This document shows, piece by piece, positions 53,061-62,599 of a stretch of 64,000 nucleotides of DNA. The notes beneath the pieces are model-generated. The model was not told the DNA's origin and made no database searches. It was given only the letters and a program-made list of their open reading frames with translations. Location of the stretch: contig NZ_CADIKK010000036.1 of assembly GCF_902859915.1 (NCBI RefSeq), forward strand, positions 1 through 64,000. The letters run 5' to 3'. Both the position numbers and the translations under genes were made by a program. The DNA comes from Paraburkholderia ultramafica. Its GTDB lineage: Bacteria > Pseudomonadota > Gammaproteobacteria > Burkholderiales > Burkholderiaceae. Numbering within the stretch: position 1 is the first letter of the stretch; each line of letters starts with the position of its first letter.

Positions 53061-54221
53061 CTAGAACTTATGCCGGATCGCCGCGCGCACCACGACCTGC
53101 TTCGATGTCGACGAAGGCGACTGGGTGCCGGGGATGAACGCAAAGTCGAGAATCGAGTAGGTCAGGTCGCCCGTCACCTGCTGATATTCGCCCTGAATAT
53201 AGACGTCGGTGCGTTTGGACAGGTTGTAGTCCGCCATCAGCCCGAACGAGTGAATGCGCGGCTTTACGCCGCCGCTCGACGCATCGAAGGTCTCGATCGT
53301 GTACACGTATTGCGCGCCGACGAACAGCATCGGCGAAATCTGGTATTTGCCGTTCACCTCGAAATTCTGATACTTCAGCGAGTTCAGCAGCACGCCCGGC
53401 GGCACGAGCGGCGTGGTGCCGAGATAGCCATTGCCGGTCGGGTTCAGATAATTCGAGTTGCTGTAGGCGAAGCCCGCCGTCGCCGGACCGAAGGTATAGG
53501 TAATGCCGCCGCCGAACACGCGCATGCGGGCCGCGATGAAATTGGCGTCGTTGGCGGTGATCGCTCCGTTCGCGCCGTGGCCGGGATTGTCGCCCTGCAG
53601 ATACGCCGCGGCCACCAGCAAGCCGCCATAGACGTACTGGCCGCCGAAACTGTACGCGCGGTTGTTCGCGAAGCCGGTGTCGTTGCTGAAGCTATAGGTG
53701 CCGCCGAACTGGAAGCCGGAGATCGACGGGCTGGTGTACTTGACCGTGTTGTCGAGGCGAAACGTGTTGTTGGTGTTGTCGTTGTCGAGCGGGTGCGCGA
53801 ACAGCAGACCGGCCCAGCTTCCGTTAGCCGTGGTCTGCCCGAGATAGTCGACCACCGAATCGTACTGACGGCCGAACGTCAAGGTGCCGTAAGGCTCCGA
53901 GCTCAAGCCGACGTAGGCCTGACGGCCGAACATCCGGCCGCCCTGCCCGAGCCGCCCGGAGCTCAGGTCAAAACCGTTTTCGAGCTGGAAGATCGCTTTC
54001 AGGCCGCCGCCGAGTTCCTCGGCGCCTTTCAGGCCCCAGCGGCTGCCTTGCGCAAAACCGCTCGTCAGTTCGTAGACATGGCCGCGGCCGACATTGTTGG
54101 TGTAGTTGATGCCTTCGTCGATCACCCCGTACAGCGTGACGCTTGTCTGGGCGACGGCGGGCACGGCAAAAGCGGCAGACGCAGCGGCGGAGACAGCCAG
54201 CGCGAACACTTGCTTGTTCAT
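53061..54221 (-). CDS. Gram-negative general porin (Burkholderiaceae OmpC-like)
   Basis: 386 residues: signal peptide (1-24, AVPAVAQ) then SVTLYGVIDEGINYTNN, the standard porin-4 start. It continues with LKGAEELGGGLKAIFQLENGFDLSSG and RQAYVGLSSEPYGTLTFGRQYDSV, and ends in the C-terminal AAIRHKF that targets BamA. It forms a 16-strand trimeric outer-membrane channel. ATG 54221. It is the only porin in the window and is monocistronic. Confidence 0.95.
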   Translation of the reverse strand: MNKQVFALAVSAAASAAFAVPAVAQTSVTLYGVIDEGINYTNNVGRGHVYELTSGFAQGSRWGLKGAEELGGGLKAIFQLENGFDLSSGRLGQGGRMFGRQAYVGLSSEPYGTLTFGRQYDSVVDYLGQTTANGSWAGLLFAHPLDNDNTNNTFRLDNTVKYTSPSISGFQFGGTYSFSNDTGFANNRAYSFGGQYVYGGLLVAAAYLQGDNPGHGANGAITANDANFIAARMRVFGGGITYTFGPATAGFAYSNSNYLNPTGNGYLGTTPLVPPGVLLNSLKYQNFEVNGKYQISPMLFVGAQYVYTIETFDASSGGVKPRIHSFGLMADYNLSKRTDVYIQGEYQQVTGDLTYSILDFAFIPGTQSPSSTSKQVVVRAAIRHKF

Positions 54222-54768
54222 GAAGATATCCCTGCACTCGAGTAATCGGACCACTCGATCTGGCCGCTTTGCTCTTGGCGCTTTTCGGGCACTTCGACAG
54301 GCTGCTTTCGACCCCGTTGCGCTTTTCAGAAATCCTCACACGCCGTTGGCTGGCCGTCCATTAGGGGACGCTTCGATCTCTTCAAATGTTGCGAAATCTC
54401 CACTGAGTGCGACTACCTCTTCTGTCGCGACGCTCGTTCAGGTAAAGGGCGCCGCGCCACCGGGCTTGAACCCGGCAACGCTTTGCCACGCTGGCGCGCT
54501 GCGTTGCGCGGCTGGCGGCGGCTTTGTCACGGAAAGAAATATAATCGACGGTTTTTGCGGCGGCGCAGCGGAACTCCGTGCCCTGGCAAGAGTCATTTTT
54601 ACTGCCCCCTGACACCGCGCCTCGCGAGGCCGGTCGAACGCGGCGACGTGGGTCGCGACGTGAATCGTGCACCCGCCGCAGCACCCCAATCCAATTTCAA
54701 AAGCCTTGTGAGACGCCTGCCGCGCTGGATCAGCGCGCCGTCGCACGGGGCTGCTTTTAGCGCAAACA
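54222..54768. other. Region between the porin and OpgC genes
   Basis: 547 bases. It contains the divergent control regions of the two genes; a TATAAT hexamer at 54540-54545 lacks a matching -35 box. No RNA, repeat or gene recognised. Confidence 0.35.
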
Positions 54769-55878
54769 ATGCAACAATCCCCCACCCGTCTAGTCGAACT
54801 CGACTTTTTTCGCGGACTGGTTCTGCTGGTCATCGTCGTCGATCACATCGGCGGCAGCATCCTGTCGCGCGTCACGCTGCACGCCTACGCGTTGTGCGAT
54901 GCCGCCGAAGTGTTCGTGTTCCTCGGCGGCTTCGCCACCGCGACGGCCTACGCCGCGCTTGCCGAACGGCGCAACGAGACGATCGCGCGCAGCCGCTTCC
55001 TGCGACGCTCGCTGGAGATCTATCGCGCGTTCCTCGTGACCGCCGGGCTGATGCTGCTGGTCAGCGCGGTGCTGAGCGCGTTCAGGATCGACGGGCCGAA
55101 TCTCGCGACCACCGATCTCGACGATCTGATGGCCACGCCCGGCGCGGCGCTGCGCGACATCCTGCTGTTGCGCCGCCAGCCCTATCTGGCCTCCGTGCTG
55201 CCGATGTACGCGTTCTTCGCGCTGCTGGTGCCGATGATCCTGCCGCTAGCGCGCAGCAAACCGTGGCTGCTGCTGGCCGGCAGCGTCGCACTGTGGGCCG
55301 GCGCGCCGGCCATCGACGCGTACCTGCCCGCCGCGCCGGACATGCACTGGGACTTCAACCCGTTCGCGTGGCAACTACTGTTCGTGCTAGGCGTGCTCGC
55401 GCGTTGCCAGCCGGTCTATCAACGCGTCAGCGCGCACCGTGTCGGCTGGATCGTCAGCCTGCTGGCGTTCGGCGTGGTGGCAGCCGCGGCTTACTACAAG
55501 CTCTTTATCATCCACGAACCGCTCGACAGCAGCCTCAAGCAGAATCTGTCCTATTTGCGGGCGGTCAACTTCCTCTCCATTGCGTGGCTCGTCGCGAATC
55601 TGATTCAGCTCGGCTGGGCGAAAAAACTGGCTCAATGGCTGCCGTGGGTCGGCGTGATCGGGCGCAAAGGGCTGCTGTGCTTTATCGCCGGCGCGGTGAT
55701 CTCGCTGGTGGTCGACTCGGTGCTGTATGCGGCGACCGACGGCTATCTGAACTATCCGCTCGGTCTGCTCGCGGATGCGATCGCAGTCGGGGCGCTGTTC
55801 AGCGTCGCGCTGGGCGTGGGGCCGCTCAAGCGCTGGGTCGGACGCTTCGTCGGTGCGCGGCTCGGGACGTCGCCCTGA
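54769..55878 (+). CDS. OpgC-like membrane acyltransferase
   Basis: 369 residues with about ten membrane helices. RLVELDFFRGLVLLVIVVDHIGGS (N-terminal Asp-Phe-Phe-Arg-Gly) and CDAAEVFVFLGGFATATAYA are signatures of the OpgC family, which succinylates osmoregulated periplasmic glucans. It has no opgGH neighbour. The next gene, 132 bp downstream on the same strand, encodes an exported esterase. Confidence 0.9.
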   Translation: MQQSPTRLVELDFFRGLVLLVIVVDHIGGSILSRVTLHAYALCDAAEVFVFLGGFATATAYAALAERRNETIARSRFLRRSLEIYRAFLVTAGLMLLVSAVLSAFRIDGPNLATTDLDDLMATPGAALRDILLLRRQPYLASVLPMYAFFALLVPMILPLARSKPWLLLAGSVALWAGAPAIDAYLPAAPDMHWDFNPFAWQLLFVLGVLARCQPVYQRVSAHRVGWIVSLLAFGVVAAAAYYKLFIIHEPLDSSLKQNLSYLRAVNFLSIAWLVANLIQLGWAKKLAQWLPWVGVIGRKGLLCFIAGAVISLVVDSVLYAATDGYLNYPLGLLADAIAVGALFSVALGVGPLKRWVGRFVGARLGTSP

Positions 55879-56010
55879 GCGGTAAGAAGCGAGCGTGGGC
55901 AGCACGCGCTGGCGGCCCAAATCTTTCTCAACCCACTTGTCTCAAATCCGCTGCCAATGCTGATAGCATGGCGGCCGCGCGCAGGCTTCGCGTCAGCTTC
56001 GTACTCAGAC

Positions 56011-56883
56011 ATGCGTCGATTCCTATATTCCGCACTTGTCGTGCTATCCGTCGCCGCCGACATGCCAGCATTCGCCAGCACCGTCGTCAGCCGCAGCTTC
56101 CATTCCGAAGCGCTCGGCCGCGACTGGAGCTACACGATCTATCTGCCGACCGGCTATCGTCAGGACGCCGCCCGCATTCCGGTGCTCTATCTGCTGCACG
56201 GCAACAACGGCGACGCCAACGACTGGCTCACCCAGGGCCACCTGCAAAGCGCCGCCGATGCGCTAATCGAGCACAACGACATCCCGCCGGTCGCGATCGT
56301 GATGCCGCAAGGCGGCACCGACTGGTACGTCGATCGCAAGGAGAAGATGGAAACCGCGTTCTTCGACGATCTGCTGCCCGAGATCGAAACGCACTACGCG
56401 GTGTCGACGCAGCGTGGCGGCAGGATGATCGGCGGCGTATCGATGGGCGGCTTCGGCGCGTTGCGCTACGCGATGACGCAACCGGAACGGTTCTGCGGCG
56501 CGTTGCTGCTGAGCCCCGCGATCTATGCGAACGAGCCGCCGCGCGCGTCGGCCGCGCGCCACGTCGGCGTGTTCGGCGACCGGCAGTTCGATCCGCGCGT
56601 CTGGCACGAGCTCAACTATCCGGCGCAGTGGGACCGCTACATGAGCCGGCCGTATCGCCTGCCGATGTTCATCGCCGCCGGCGACGACGACCTCACGATC
56701 CAGGCCGATGCGTCGTTGCTGTACACGCATCTTCGGCTGGCGGGCAATCCGGCGGCGCTGCGCATCATCGACGGCGGCCACACCTGGGATGTCTGGAGCG
56801 CGCTGCTGCCCGCTGCGTTGAAGTACACGCTTGGCTGCGTGAAGCCGCCGGCGGTGGAGCATCCGTCGAATCAGCGGCCGTGA
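56011..56883 (+). CDS. Exported esterase (antigen-85/feruloyl esterase-like, alpha/beta hydrolase)
   Basis: 290 residues with a signal peptide (1-22, ADMPAFA). LLHGNNGDANDW is the oxyanion-hole region, the nucleophile elbow is GGVSMGGFGAL (Ser about 149), and GDDD (acid) and DGGHTWDVWSALLP (catalytic His) complete the triad. It resembles S-formylglutathione hydrolase/feruloyl esterase-like Esterase_PHB proteins. ATG 56011 gives the signal. With the OpgC-like acyltransferase 132 bp upstream, it could process an acylated periplasmic glycan; this is inference. Confidence 0.87.
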   Translation: MRRFLYSALVVLSVAADMPAFASTVVSRSFHSEALGRDWSYTIYLPTGYRQDAARIPVLYLLHGNNGDANDWLTQGHLQSAADALIEHNDIPPVAIVMPQGGTDWYVDRKEKMETAFFDDLLPEIETHYAVSTQRGGRMIGGVSMGGFGALRYAMTQPERFCGALLLSPAIYANEPPRASAARHVGVFGDRQFDPRVWHELNYPAQWDRYMSRPYRLPMFIAAGDDDLTIQADASLLYTHLRLAGNPAALRIIDGGHTWDVWSALLPAALKYTLGCVKPPAVEHPSNQRP

Positions 56884-56947
56884 GCGGGGCTGCAGTGGGC
56901 GTGAAAATGCGCGTGAAGTGCGCGTGCGGTGCGCGCGACGTCTGCGC

Positions 56948-57006
56948 GAGGCGCGCATGAAATGCGTGTGATGTACGCCCGAGGCGCGCGTCAAATGCGT
57001 GCGAAA
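56948..57006. repeat. Two-copy imperfect tandem repeat, 33-bp period
   Basis: GAGGCGCGC at 56948 recurs at 56981, with about 85 percent identity over 26 bases. It sits between the esterase stop and the convergent AI-2E gene, and the preceding 50 bases also contain shorter GCGTGAAG-like repeats. Function unknown. Confidence 0.55.
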
Positions 57007-57017
57007 CCCCCGCGCCC

Positions 57018-58100
57018 CTAACGCACGAGATCGGTCCACAACACCATCAGGACCGTCATCAGCGCGGGGCCGATGAAGATGCCGAGCAACCCGAACGTCT
57101 CCGCCCCGCCGAGAATGCCGAACAGCACGAGCAGGAACGGCAGGCGCGTCGAGTTGCCGATCAGCACCGGCCGCACGAAGTGCTCGGCGATGAACACCAC
57201 GATCGAGCCGAACACGATCAGCCCGACAGCCGCGGCAAACGAGCCTTGCACGAGCAGCCACAACGCCGCGAGGCCGAACGTGATCGGCGCGCAAAACGGC
57301 AGCATCGCGGCAATCGCGGTGATGAACCCGAGCAGCGCGACATGCGGCAAGCCGGTGACGAAATAGGCGACGCCCAGCAGCGCGCCCTCGCCGAGTCCGA
57401 CCACGACCAGCCCCGACACCGTGCCGCGCACCGCCGCGGCCATCCGTTGCAGAAGCTCGGCGCCGTCCTCGCCGAAGCCGCGCCGCACACCCTTGATCAT
57501 CGAGCCGGACAGGCGCGGCCCCGCCTGGAAAATCACGAACAGCGTGATCAGCATGAACGCGAACACCATCACCGCATGCAGTGCGCGCGCACCGAATTGG
57601 CGGCCGAGCGTCATCACCGTGGTGCTGTGCAGTCCCTTCATTGCGGGCGAATCGCGCAGCGGCTGAGCGAGGTTAGCCTGCCACCACGCCGAAATCTGTT
57701 GCACGCCGAACGGCAAACGCGCGATGAAGTCCGGCATCGTGATCCCGGTTTCCCGCGCGCTCTTGAACCACTCGTTCAGGTCATGCGCCTCGCGCAGCGC
57801 CTGGGCAATGCCGATGCCGACCGGCAGCACCACCAGCAACGCAATCGCGAGCGTCAGCGCCGCGGCGATCAGCGTCTTGCGGCCGGTGAACCAGCGGTTG
57901 CCCTCGACCATGCGCAACAGCGGCCACAGCGCGATCGCGACCACGCCGGCCCACGCGACCACCGCGATGAAATCGCGCACGACCCACAAGGCCAGCAGCA
58001 CCAGTCCGATGTACAGCGCGAATGAGGCCGCCTTCTGCTTTTTCAGGCGATCCGGCATGGTCGGCCGTTCGGGAGGCATGTCGGGTGGGCGTGAAATCAT
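57018..58100 (-). CDS. AI-2E/PerM-family permease
   Basis: 360 residues with eight membrane helices. The family motifs are 'VVAWAGVVAIALWPLLRMVEG' near the N-terminus and, later, GLGEGALLGVAYFVTGLPHVALLGFITAIAAMLPFCAPITFG and FVRPVLIGNSTRLPFLLVLFGILGGAETFGLLGIFIGPA. Members transport varied small molecules or Na+/H+; the AI-2 name is historical. ATG 58100 is preferred. Monocistronic. Confidence 0.92.
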   Translation of the reverse strand: MISRPPDMPPERPTMPDRLKKQKAASFALYIGLVLLALWVVRDFIAVVAWAGVVAIALWPLLRMVEGNRWFTGRKTLIAAALTLAIALLVVLPVGIGIAQALREAHDLNEWFKSARETGITMPDFIARLPFGVQQISAWWQANLAQPLRDSPAMKGLHSTTVMTLGRQFGARALHAVMVFAFMLITLFVIFQAGPRLSGSMIKGVRRGFGEDGAELLQRMAAAVRGTVSGLVVVGLGEGALLGVAYFVTGLPHVALLGFITAIAAMLPFCAPITFGLAALWLLVQGSFAAAVGLIVFGSIVVFIAEHFVRPVLIGNSTRLPFLLVLFGILGGAETFGLLGIFIGPALMTVLMVLWTDLVR

Positions 58101-58435
58101 GTGAGCTCTGCTCTTTTGGGATATGCGCGCGAGCCGGCCGGAAAAATGCAAACCCGCTACACTTGCCGCGCACGGTCGCTGATTGAAAACCACATCTTAA
58201 AGGAAGCGCCGGCGCCCCTTGCGGGCGGCGCTCTCGTCGCGCTGCGGGCAACACTGCGTTGCAAAAATCCACGCTATTAAAAATTCACATAATAACGGCC
58301 CGCAAAGCCCGCCATTTCAAGCGATCGTAAATGTCAAGCGGGATTGTTGCTATTTGGAGAACACTGTTTCAACCGCGGCACAATGGCTATCCGGCGCGCA
58401 CGGGACTACATTCGGCTGTCCACAATACGGAGCCG
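58101..58435. other. Intergenic DNA before the DUF3331 gene
   Basis: About 335 bases with A/T-rich DNA at 58262-58315; the usual promoter hexamers are not clear. No gene recognised. Confidence 0.35.
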
Positions 58436-58726
58436 ATGATGATGACCTTAGAGTCCATCCCCCTTGACGGTACCAATGGCGTACGCATCGAAATTCTCGA
58501 GCGCTCCGACACGACGCTGGTGATCCGCTGGGTTGAACCGGGACGCTGTCATTACGGCGAGCAGCGCTGGCGGCGCAGGTCGGCGCATACGTCCGGCACC
58601 TGCGCGGTGTCGCGCCGCAAGATCCGCCGCGGCGACGCGGTGTTCAAGCCGGCAGAACGCCCGGCGCCGGCGAATGCTTCGGCGATGATCTGCGCCGAAC
58701 TGCTCTCCGCGCTTGCCGAAGCCTGA
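58436..58726 (+). CDS. DUF3331 protein
   Basis: 96 residues from the first of three consecutive ATG codons (58436, 58439, 58442). The core IRWVEPGRCHYGEQRWRRR followed by SGTCAVSRRKIRRGDAVFKP and NASAMICAEL matches the DUF3331 domain of Burkholderia. Cysteines at about 38 and 55 may bind metal. Function unknown; monocistronic. Confidence 0.8.
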   Translation: MMMTLESIPLDGTNGVRIEILERSDTTLVIRWVEPGRCHYGEQRWRRRSAHTSGTCAVSRRKIRRGDAVFKPAERPAPANASAMICAELLSALAEA

Positions 58727-59002
58727 CGCTTCAATCCGCTGTGATTCTGGTGTGAGTGACTCTCCTGCCGTGACTTTTTGCCGGCGTCGCGCATCTAGCG
58801 CCGACGCGGCCGGCAAACAACCCGCATCGCACGGACGCGCCGCGCCGCGGGCCGAACACCCTCCAATTGCGGCTCTTCGCCACGTGCGTTAAGGTGGACC
58901 TCATTGCGTGAAGTCAGCCGTCGGCTCCCTGCGCGACGGTATAGTGACCCGCATTTCCACCCACCGCGCCGCGCCCGTGGCGGCGCCGTTTGAGGGCATG
59001 AC

Positions 59003-61564
59003 ATGGCAGAAGACACGCCGGAAACCCGCGCGGCATTAGCGCCCCCCACTCCACTCGTCGCACCGCAACAATTCTCCGTCGACGTCCTGCTCGAAAAATA
59101 CGCGAAAGGCGACGAGCAATCGGTCGACGACGTCTTCAAACGCGTCGCCCGCGGGGTCGCCGAGGCCGAGCCGCCGGCGCTGCGCGAAGCGGTCGAGGCG
59201 CTGTTCGTCGACAACCTGCGGCACGGCGCGCTCGGCGCCGGCCGCATCATGAGCGCGGCGGGCACCGGCATCGCCGCCACGCTGATCAACTGCTTCGTGC
59301 AACCGGTCGGCGACGCGATCCAGGGCGTCGACGAGCAAGGCCTGCCCGGCATCTACGTCGCGTTGCTGCAGGCGGCCGAAACCATGCGCCGCGGCGGCGG
59401 CGTCGGCTACAACTTCTCCGCGATCCGGCCCAAAGGCGCGCGCGTTCACACCACCAGTTCGTCGGCGTCGGGACCGTGCAGCTATATGGACGTGTTCGAC
59501 GCGTCGTGCCGCACGGTCGAAAGCGCCGGCTCGCGGCGCGGCGCGCAGATGGCCGTGCTCGATTGCAACCACCCCGACCTGCTCGAATTCATCGAAGCCA
59601 AGCATTCGAAGGGACGCTGGAACAACTTCAACGTGTCGGTCGGTGTCACCGATGAATTCATGCGCGCGGTCGAAGCAGACCAGCCGTGGCAGCTGGTGCA
59701 TCGCGCCGAGCCGTCGCCGGCGCTGCGCTCGGCCGGCGACGTGCGGCAACGCGAAGACGGTTTGTGGGTGTACAGCGAACGCCCGGCCCGCGAGATCTGG
59801 GAGCGCATCATGCGCTCCACTTACGATGTCGCGGAACCCGGCATCGTGTTCATCTCGCGGATGAACGAGGACAACAATCTGCGCGCCGTCGAAACCATTC
59901 GCGCGACCAATCCGTGCGGCGAGCAACCGCTGCCGGCGTACGGCTGCTGCAATCTCGGCCCGCTGAACCTGACGCGCTTCGTGATCGATCCGTTCGCGCA
60001 GATGCAGGGCCGCCGGCCTTCGTTCGACTGGGACGGCCTCGCCAAACGCACCCGCACGCAGGTGCGCTTTCTCGACAACGTGCTCGACGTCACACTGTGG
60101 CCGCTGCCGCAGCAATACGACGAGTCGCGCGCCAAGCGGCGCATCGGCGTGGGCTTCACCGGCCTCGGCGACACGCTCGTGATGCTCGGCCTGCGCTATG
60201 ACTCGCAGGAAGGCCGCTTCTTCGCCGTGCGCATTGCGCAATTGATGCGCGACGAGGCGTATCGCGCGTCGGTGGAACTGGCGAAAGAACGCGGCGCGTT
60301 TCCGCTATTCGACGCTGAGCGCTATCTGGAAGCCGGCACCTTCGCGTCGCGGCTGCCCGACGACATCAAGGAGGCGATCCGCCGCGACGGCATCCGCAAC
60401 AGCCATCTGCTGTCGATCGCGCCGACCGGCACGGTGAGCCTTGCGTTCGCGGACAACGCGTCGAACGGCATCGAGCCGGCCTTCTCGTGGACCTACACAC
60501 GCATGAAGGTGATGGCCGACGGCGGGCGCGAATCGTTCGACGTCGAAGACTACGCGTACCGGCTTTATCGCGAGCTTGGCGGCGACGTCGGCAAGCTGCC
60601 TGACTATTTCGTCAGCGCGCTGCAGATGTCGGCGCGCGACCATCTCGACATGATGGCGGCCGTGCAGCCTTACGTGGACACGTCGATTTCGAAGACGGTG
60701 AACGTGCCCGCCGACTATCCGTTCGAAGCGTTCGAGAGCCTCTATTTCGACGCGTGGAAAAGCGGCCTCAAAGGCCTTGCCACGTACCGCCCGAACGAGA
60801 CGCTCGGTGCGGTACTGAGCGTGAGCCAGCCGCAAGCGGACGACACGCTCGCCGACAGCGATCTCGATCCGCTGCGTATCGCCATCGATCATCGGCCCAA
60901 GGGTGAATTGCCGGCGATCATCGAGAAAGTCGAATATCTGACGCAGGCGGGCAAGAAGTCGCTTTATGTGGCGGTGTCGTTTATCGAGGTGACGGGTCGT
61001 CTGGGCGGTGACGACGTGACGATCGAGCGGCCCATCGAATTCTTCATTCCCACCGGCCAGCGCGACGAATCGCAGCAATGGATCACCGCGACGATGCGCT
61101 CGCTGTCGCTTGCCGCACGCGGCGGTTTTGTCGCGCGCAACTTGCAGGATATGCGCAAGGTCTCGTGGGATCGCGGGCAAGTCCGGCTCGGCGAGGTGCA
61201 ACGTCTCGACGGGCATCGCACGCCGCGCTGGCACGACTCGGAAGTGGCCGCGCTCGCATTTGCGATCCAGCAGATTCTGCATCGGCGCGGCTTTCTCGAC
61301 GCCGAAGGCAATCAGGTGGCCTCGCGCATGCTGGCGCGTTTGCCGCGCGGGCAGATGAAAGCGGAGACGGCGTTGTCGGCGGACTTCGGCATCCGTCCGC
61401 CGCCGGTCGATGCCGACGACACTGCGTTGCTGCAACCCGGCGGTGCGCAGGGACTGCATACGATGCTCGGGCGCAAGTGCGGGTCTTGCGGTGCGAACGC
61501 GGTGATTCGCAAGGACGGGTGTGATTTCTGTACGGCGTGCGGTGAAGTGGGCGCGTGCGGGTAG
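59003..61564 (+). CDS. nrdJ: Adenosylcobalamin-dependent class II ribonucleotide reductase
   Basis: 853 residues. It reduces ribonucleotides to deoxyribonucleotides with a B12-derived radical. Active-site residues: Cys 97 in LINCFVQP, Cys 305 in TNPCGEQPLP (radical site with the following Glu), NASNGIEPAF and IAPTGTVSLA for the phosphate loop. The C-terminal CGSCGANAVIRKDGCDFCTACG (about 826-847) is a cysteine tail for reduction. Full-length and without an intein. Start ATG 59003. The cofactor is presumably supplied by the cob genes at 1.4-12.9 kb. No cobalamin riboswitch was seen upstream. Confidence 0.95.
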   Translation: MAEDTPETRAALAPPTPLVAPQQFSVDVLLEKYAKGDEQSVDDVFKRVARGVAEAEPPALREAVEALFVDNLRHGALGAGRIMSAAGTGIAATLINCFVQPVGDAIQGVDEQGLPGIYVALLQAAETMRRGGGVGYNFSAIRPKGARVHTTSSSASGPCSYMDVFDASCRTVESAGSRRGAQMAVLDCNHPDLLEFIEAKHSKGRWNNFNVSVGVTDEFMRAVEADQPWQLVHRAEPSPALRSAGDVRQREDGLWVYSERPAREIWERIMRSTYDVAEPGIVFISRMNEDNNLRAVETIRATNPCGEQPLPAYGCCNLGPLNLTRFVIDPFAQMQGRRPSFDWDGLAKRTRTQVRFLDNVLDVTLWPLPQQYDESRAKRRIGVGFTGLGDTLVMLGLRYDSQEGRFFAVRIAQLMRDEAYRASVELAKERGAFPLFDAERYLEAGTFASRLPDDIKEAIRRDGIRNSHLLSIAPTGTVSLAFADNASNGIEPAFSWTYTRMKVMADGGRESFDVEDYAYRLYRELGGDVGKLPDYFVSALQMSARDHLDMMAAVQPYVDTSISKTVNVPADYPFEAFESLYFDAWKSGLKGLATYRPNETLGAVLSVSQPQADDTLADSDLDPLRIAIDHRPKGELPAIIEKVEYLTQAGKKSLYVAVSFIEVTGRLGGDDVTIERPIEFFIPTGQRDESQQWITATMRSLSLAARGGFVARNLQDMRKVSWDRGQVRLGEVQRLDGHRTPRWHDSEVAALAFAIQQILHRRGFLDAEGNQVASRMLARLPRGQMKAETALSADFGIRPPPVDADDTALLQPGGAQGLHTMLGRKCGSCGANAVIRKDGCDFCTACGEVGACG

Positions 61565-61627
61565 AGAGCGTCTGCCGATCGAGCCGGTCGTGCGCGGCAC
61601 CACCGCGCGGCCATGCGCGGCCGCGCT

Positions 61628-62578
61628 TCAGCCGACTCTCGCGTAATAGAGGTTCTGCGGATGCTTCGCTTCGGCGAAGAAGAACCAGCGTTCCGCCACG
61701 AGGCCCGCGTATTGCACGAGACAGGCCGTGGCCAGCAAGCCGAGCGAGACGCCGATCGAATGCAGGCTCGCACCCAGCACCATCAACGCGACCGGTGCGA
61801 CGAACGCGGCCGCGAGGAAACCCCATTTGATGCCGCGCAGCGTGCCCGCCGATTTGCCGTGAAAGAACTCGCGCAGATTGAACGCGCCGGCGGTGAAGCC
61901 GCGCGACACCTGCACGAGCTTCGGATTGCGGATGCCGGTTGCGCTTTGCACCGTCGACTTCGGCCGCAAGCGCGCATTGCGCACGAGCGATGCCGAGCGG
62001 CTCACGCAGCCGGCGAGCGTCAGCACACACGCGCAGATGGCGAGCCCGACGGTCAGCGCCGGCGCGAACCACGAGCTCAGCGCGGTGGCCAGCGTGAAGC
62101 CCGACGCGCAGCCGAGCAGCACGAAGTTGACCAGCGTGAGCGGCGTGGCCCATTCCTGCAGGAAGCGCAGACACGCGTAGATCATCGCGGTGCAGACGAA
62201 CAGCGTGGCGCTCGCCAGCACGCCGAGCCAGCCCAACGCGAGCGACCACGGCGAACCGAACCAGTGCGCGACGCCGTACAAGAATGCACAGGCGAGAAAC
62301 ACGGGCAGGCACAGACATTCGCGTGACAGCCACGAGGTTCGCCACATCGCGATCGCGCGCCATGCGCGCTCGGGATGACCCAGATGGAAGAACGATGCGA
62401 TCAGTCCGAGTCCGCCCAACAGCACCGAGACAGCCGCGCCGGCAAGATAGAACACAGTCGCGGGAGGCGCGAGCAAACCCAATTGCGCGGCGCTTTCCAC
62501 GCCAACGAGCGCGATCAGCAGGCCCTGGGCCGCACCGCTCAAAGTAGTGAGGAACACTACGGAGAATGCCGGATTCAT
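61628..62578 (-). CDS. DmsC-like membrane anchor subunit
   Basis: 316 residues with eight to nine membrane helices; GLGLIASFFHLGHPERAWRAIAMWRTSWLSRE is a DmsC signature, and the protein binds quinol for DMSO-type molybdoenzymes. It lies 21 bp after the iron-sulfur gene in the same operon. ATG 62578. Confidence 0.93.
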   Translation of the reverse strand: MNPAFSVVFLTTLSGAAQGLLIALVGVESAAQLGLLAPPATVFYLAGAAVSVLLGGLGLIASFFHLGHPERAWRAIAMWRTSWLSRECLCLPVFLACAFLYGVAHWFGSPWSLALGWLGVLASATLFVCTAMIYACLRFLQEWATPLTLVNFVLLGCASGFTLATALSSWFAPALTVGLAICACVLTLAGCVSRSASLVRNARLRPKSTVQSATGIRNPKLVQVSRGFTAGAFNLREFFHGKSAGTLRGIKWGFLAAAFVAPVALMVLGASLHSIGVSLGLLATACLVQYAGLVAERWFFFAEAKHPQNLYYARVG

Positions 62579-62599
62579 CGTGAGATCCTGTCGATTCGT

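Noticed and set aside
54483-56960. 825-codon plus-strand frame covering the OpgC and esterase genes in another phase
   Set aside because: Arg-rich nonsense product; both real genes have domain motifs and proper starts.
56893-57010. Short repeats considered as a CRISPR-like array
   Set aside because: Only two imperfect units with no unique spacers and no cas genes.
58727-59002. Search for a cobalamin riboswitch upstream of nrdJ
   Set aside because: None of the aptamer core, B12 box or 3' element is present.
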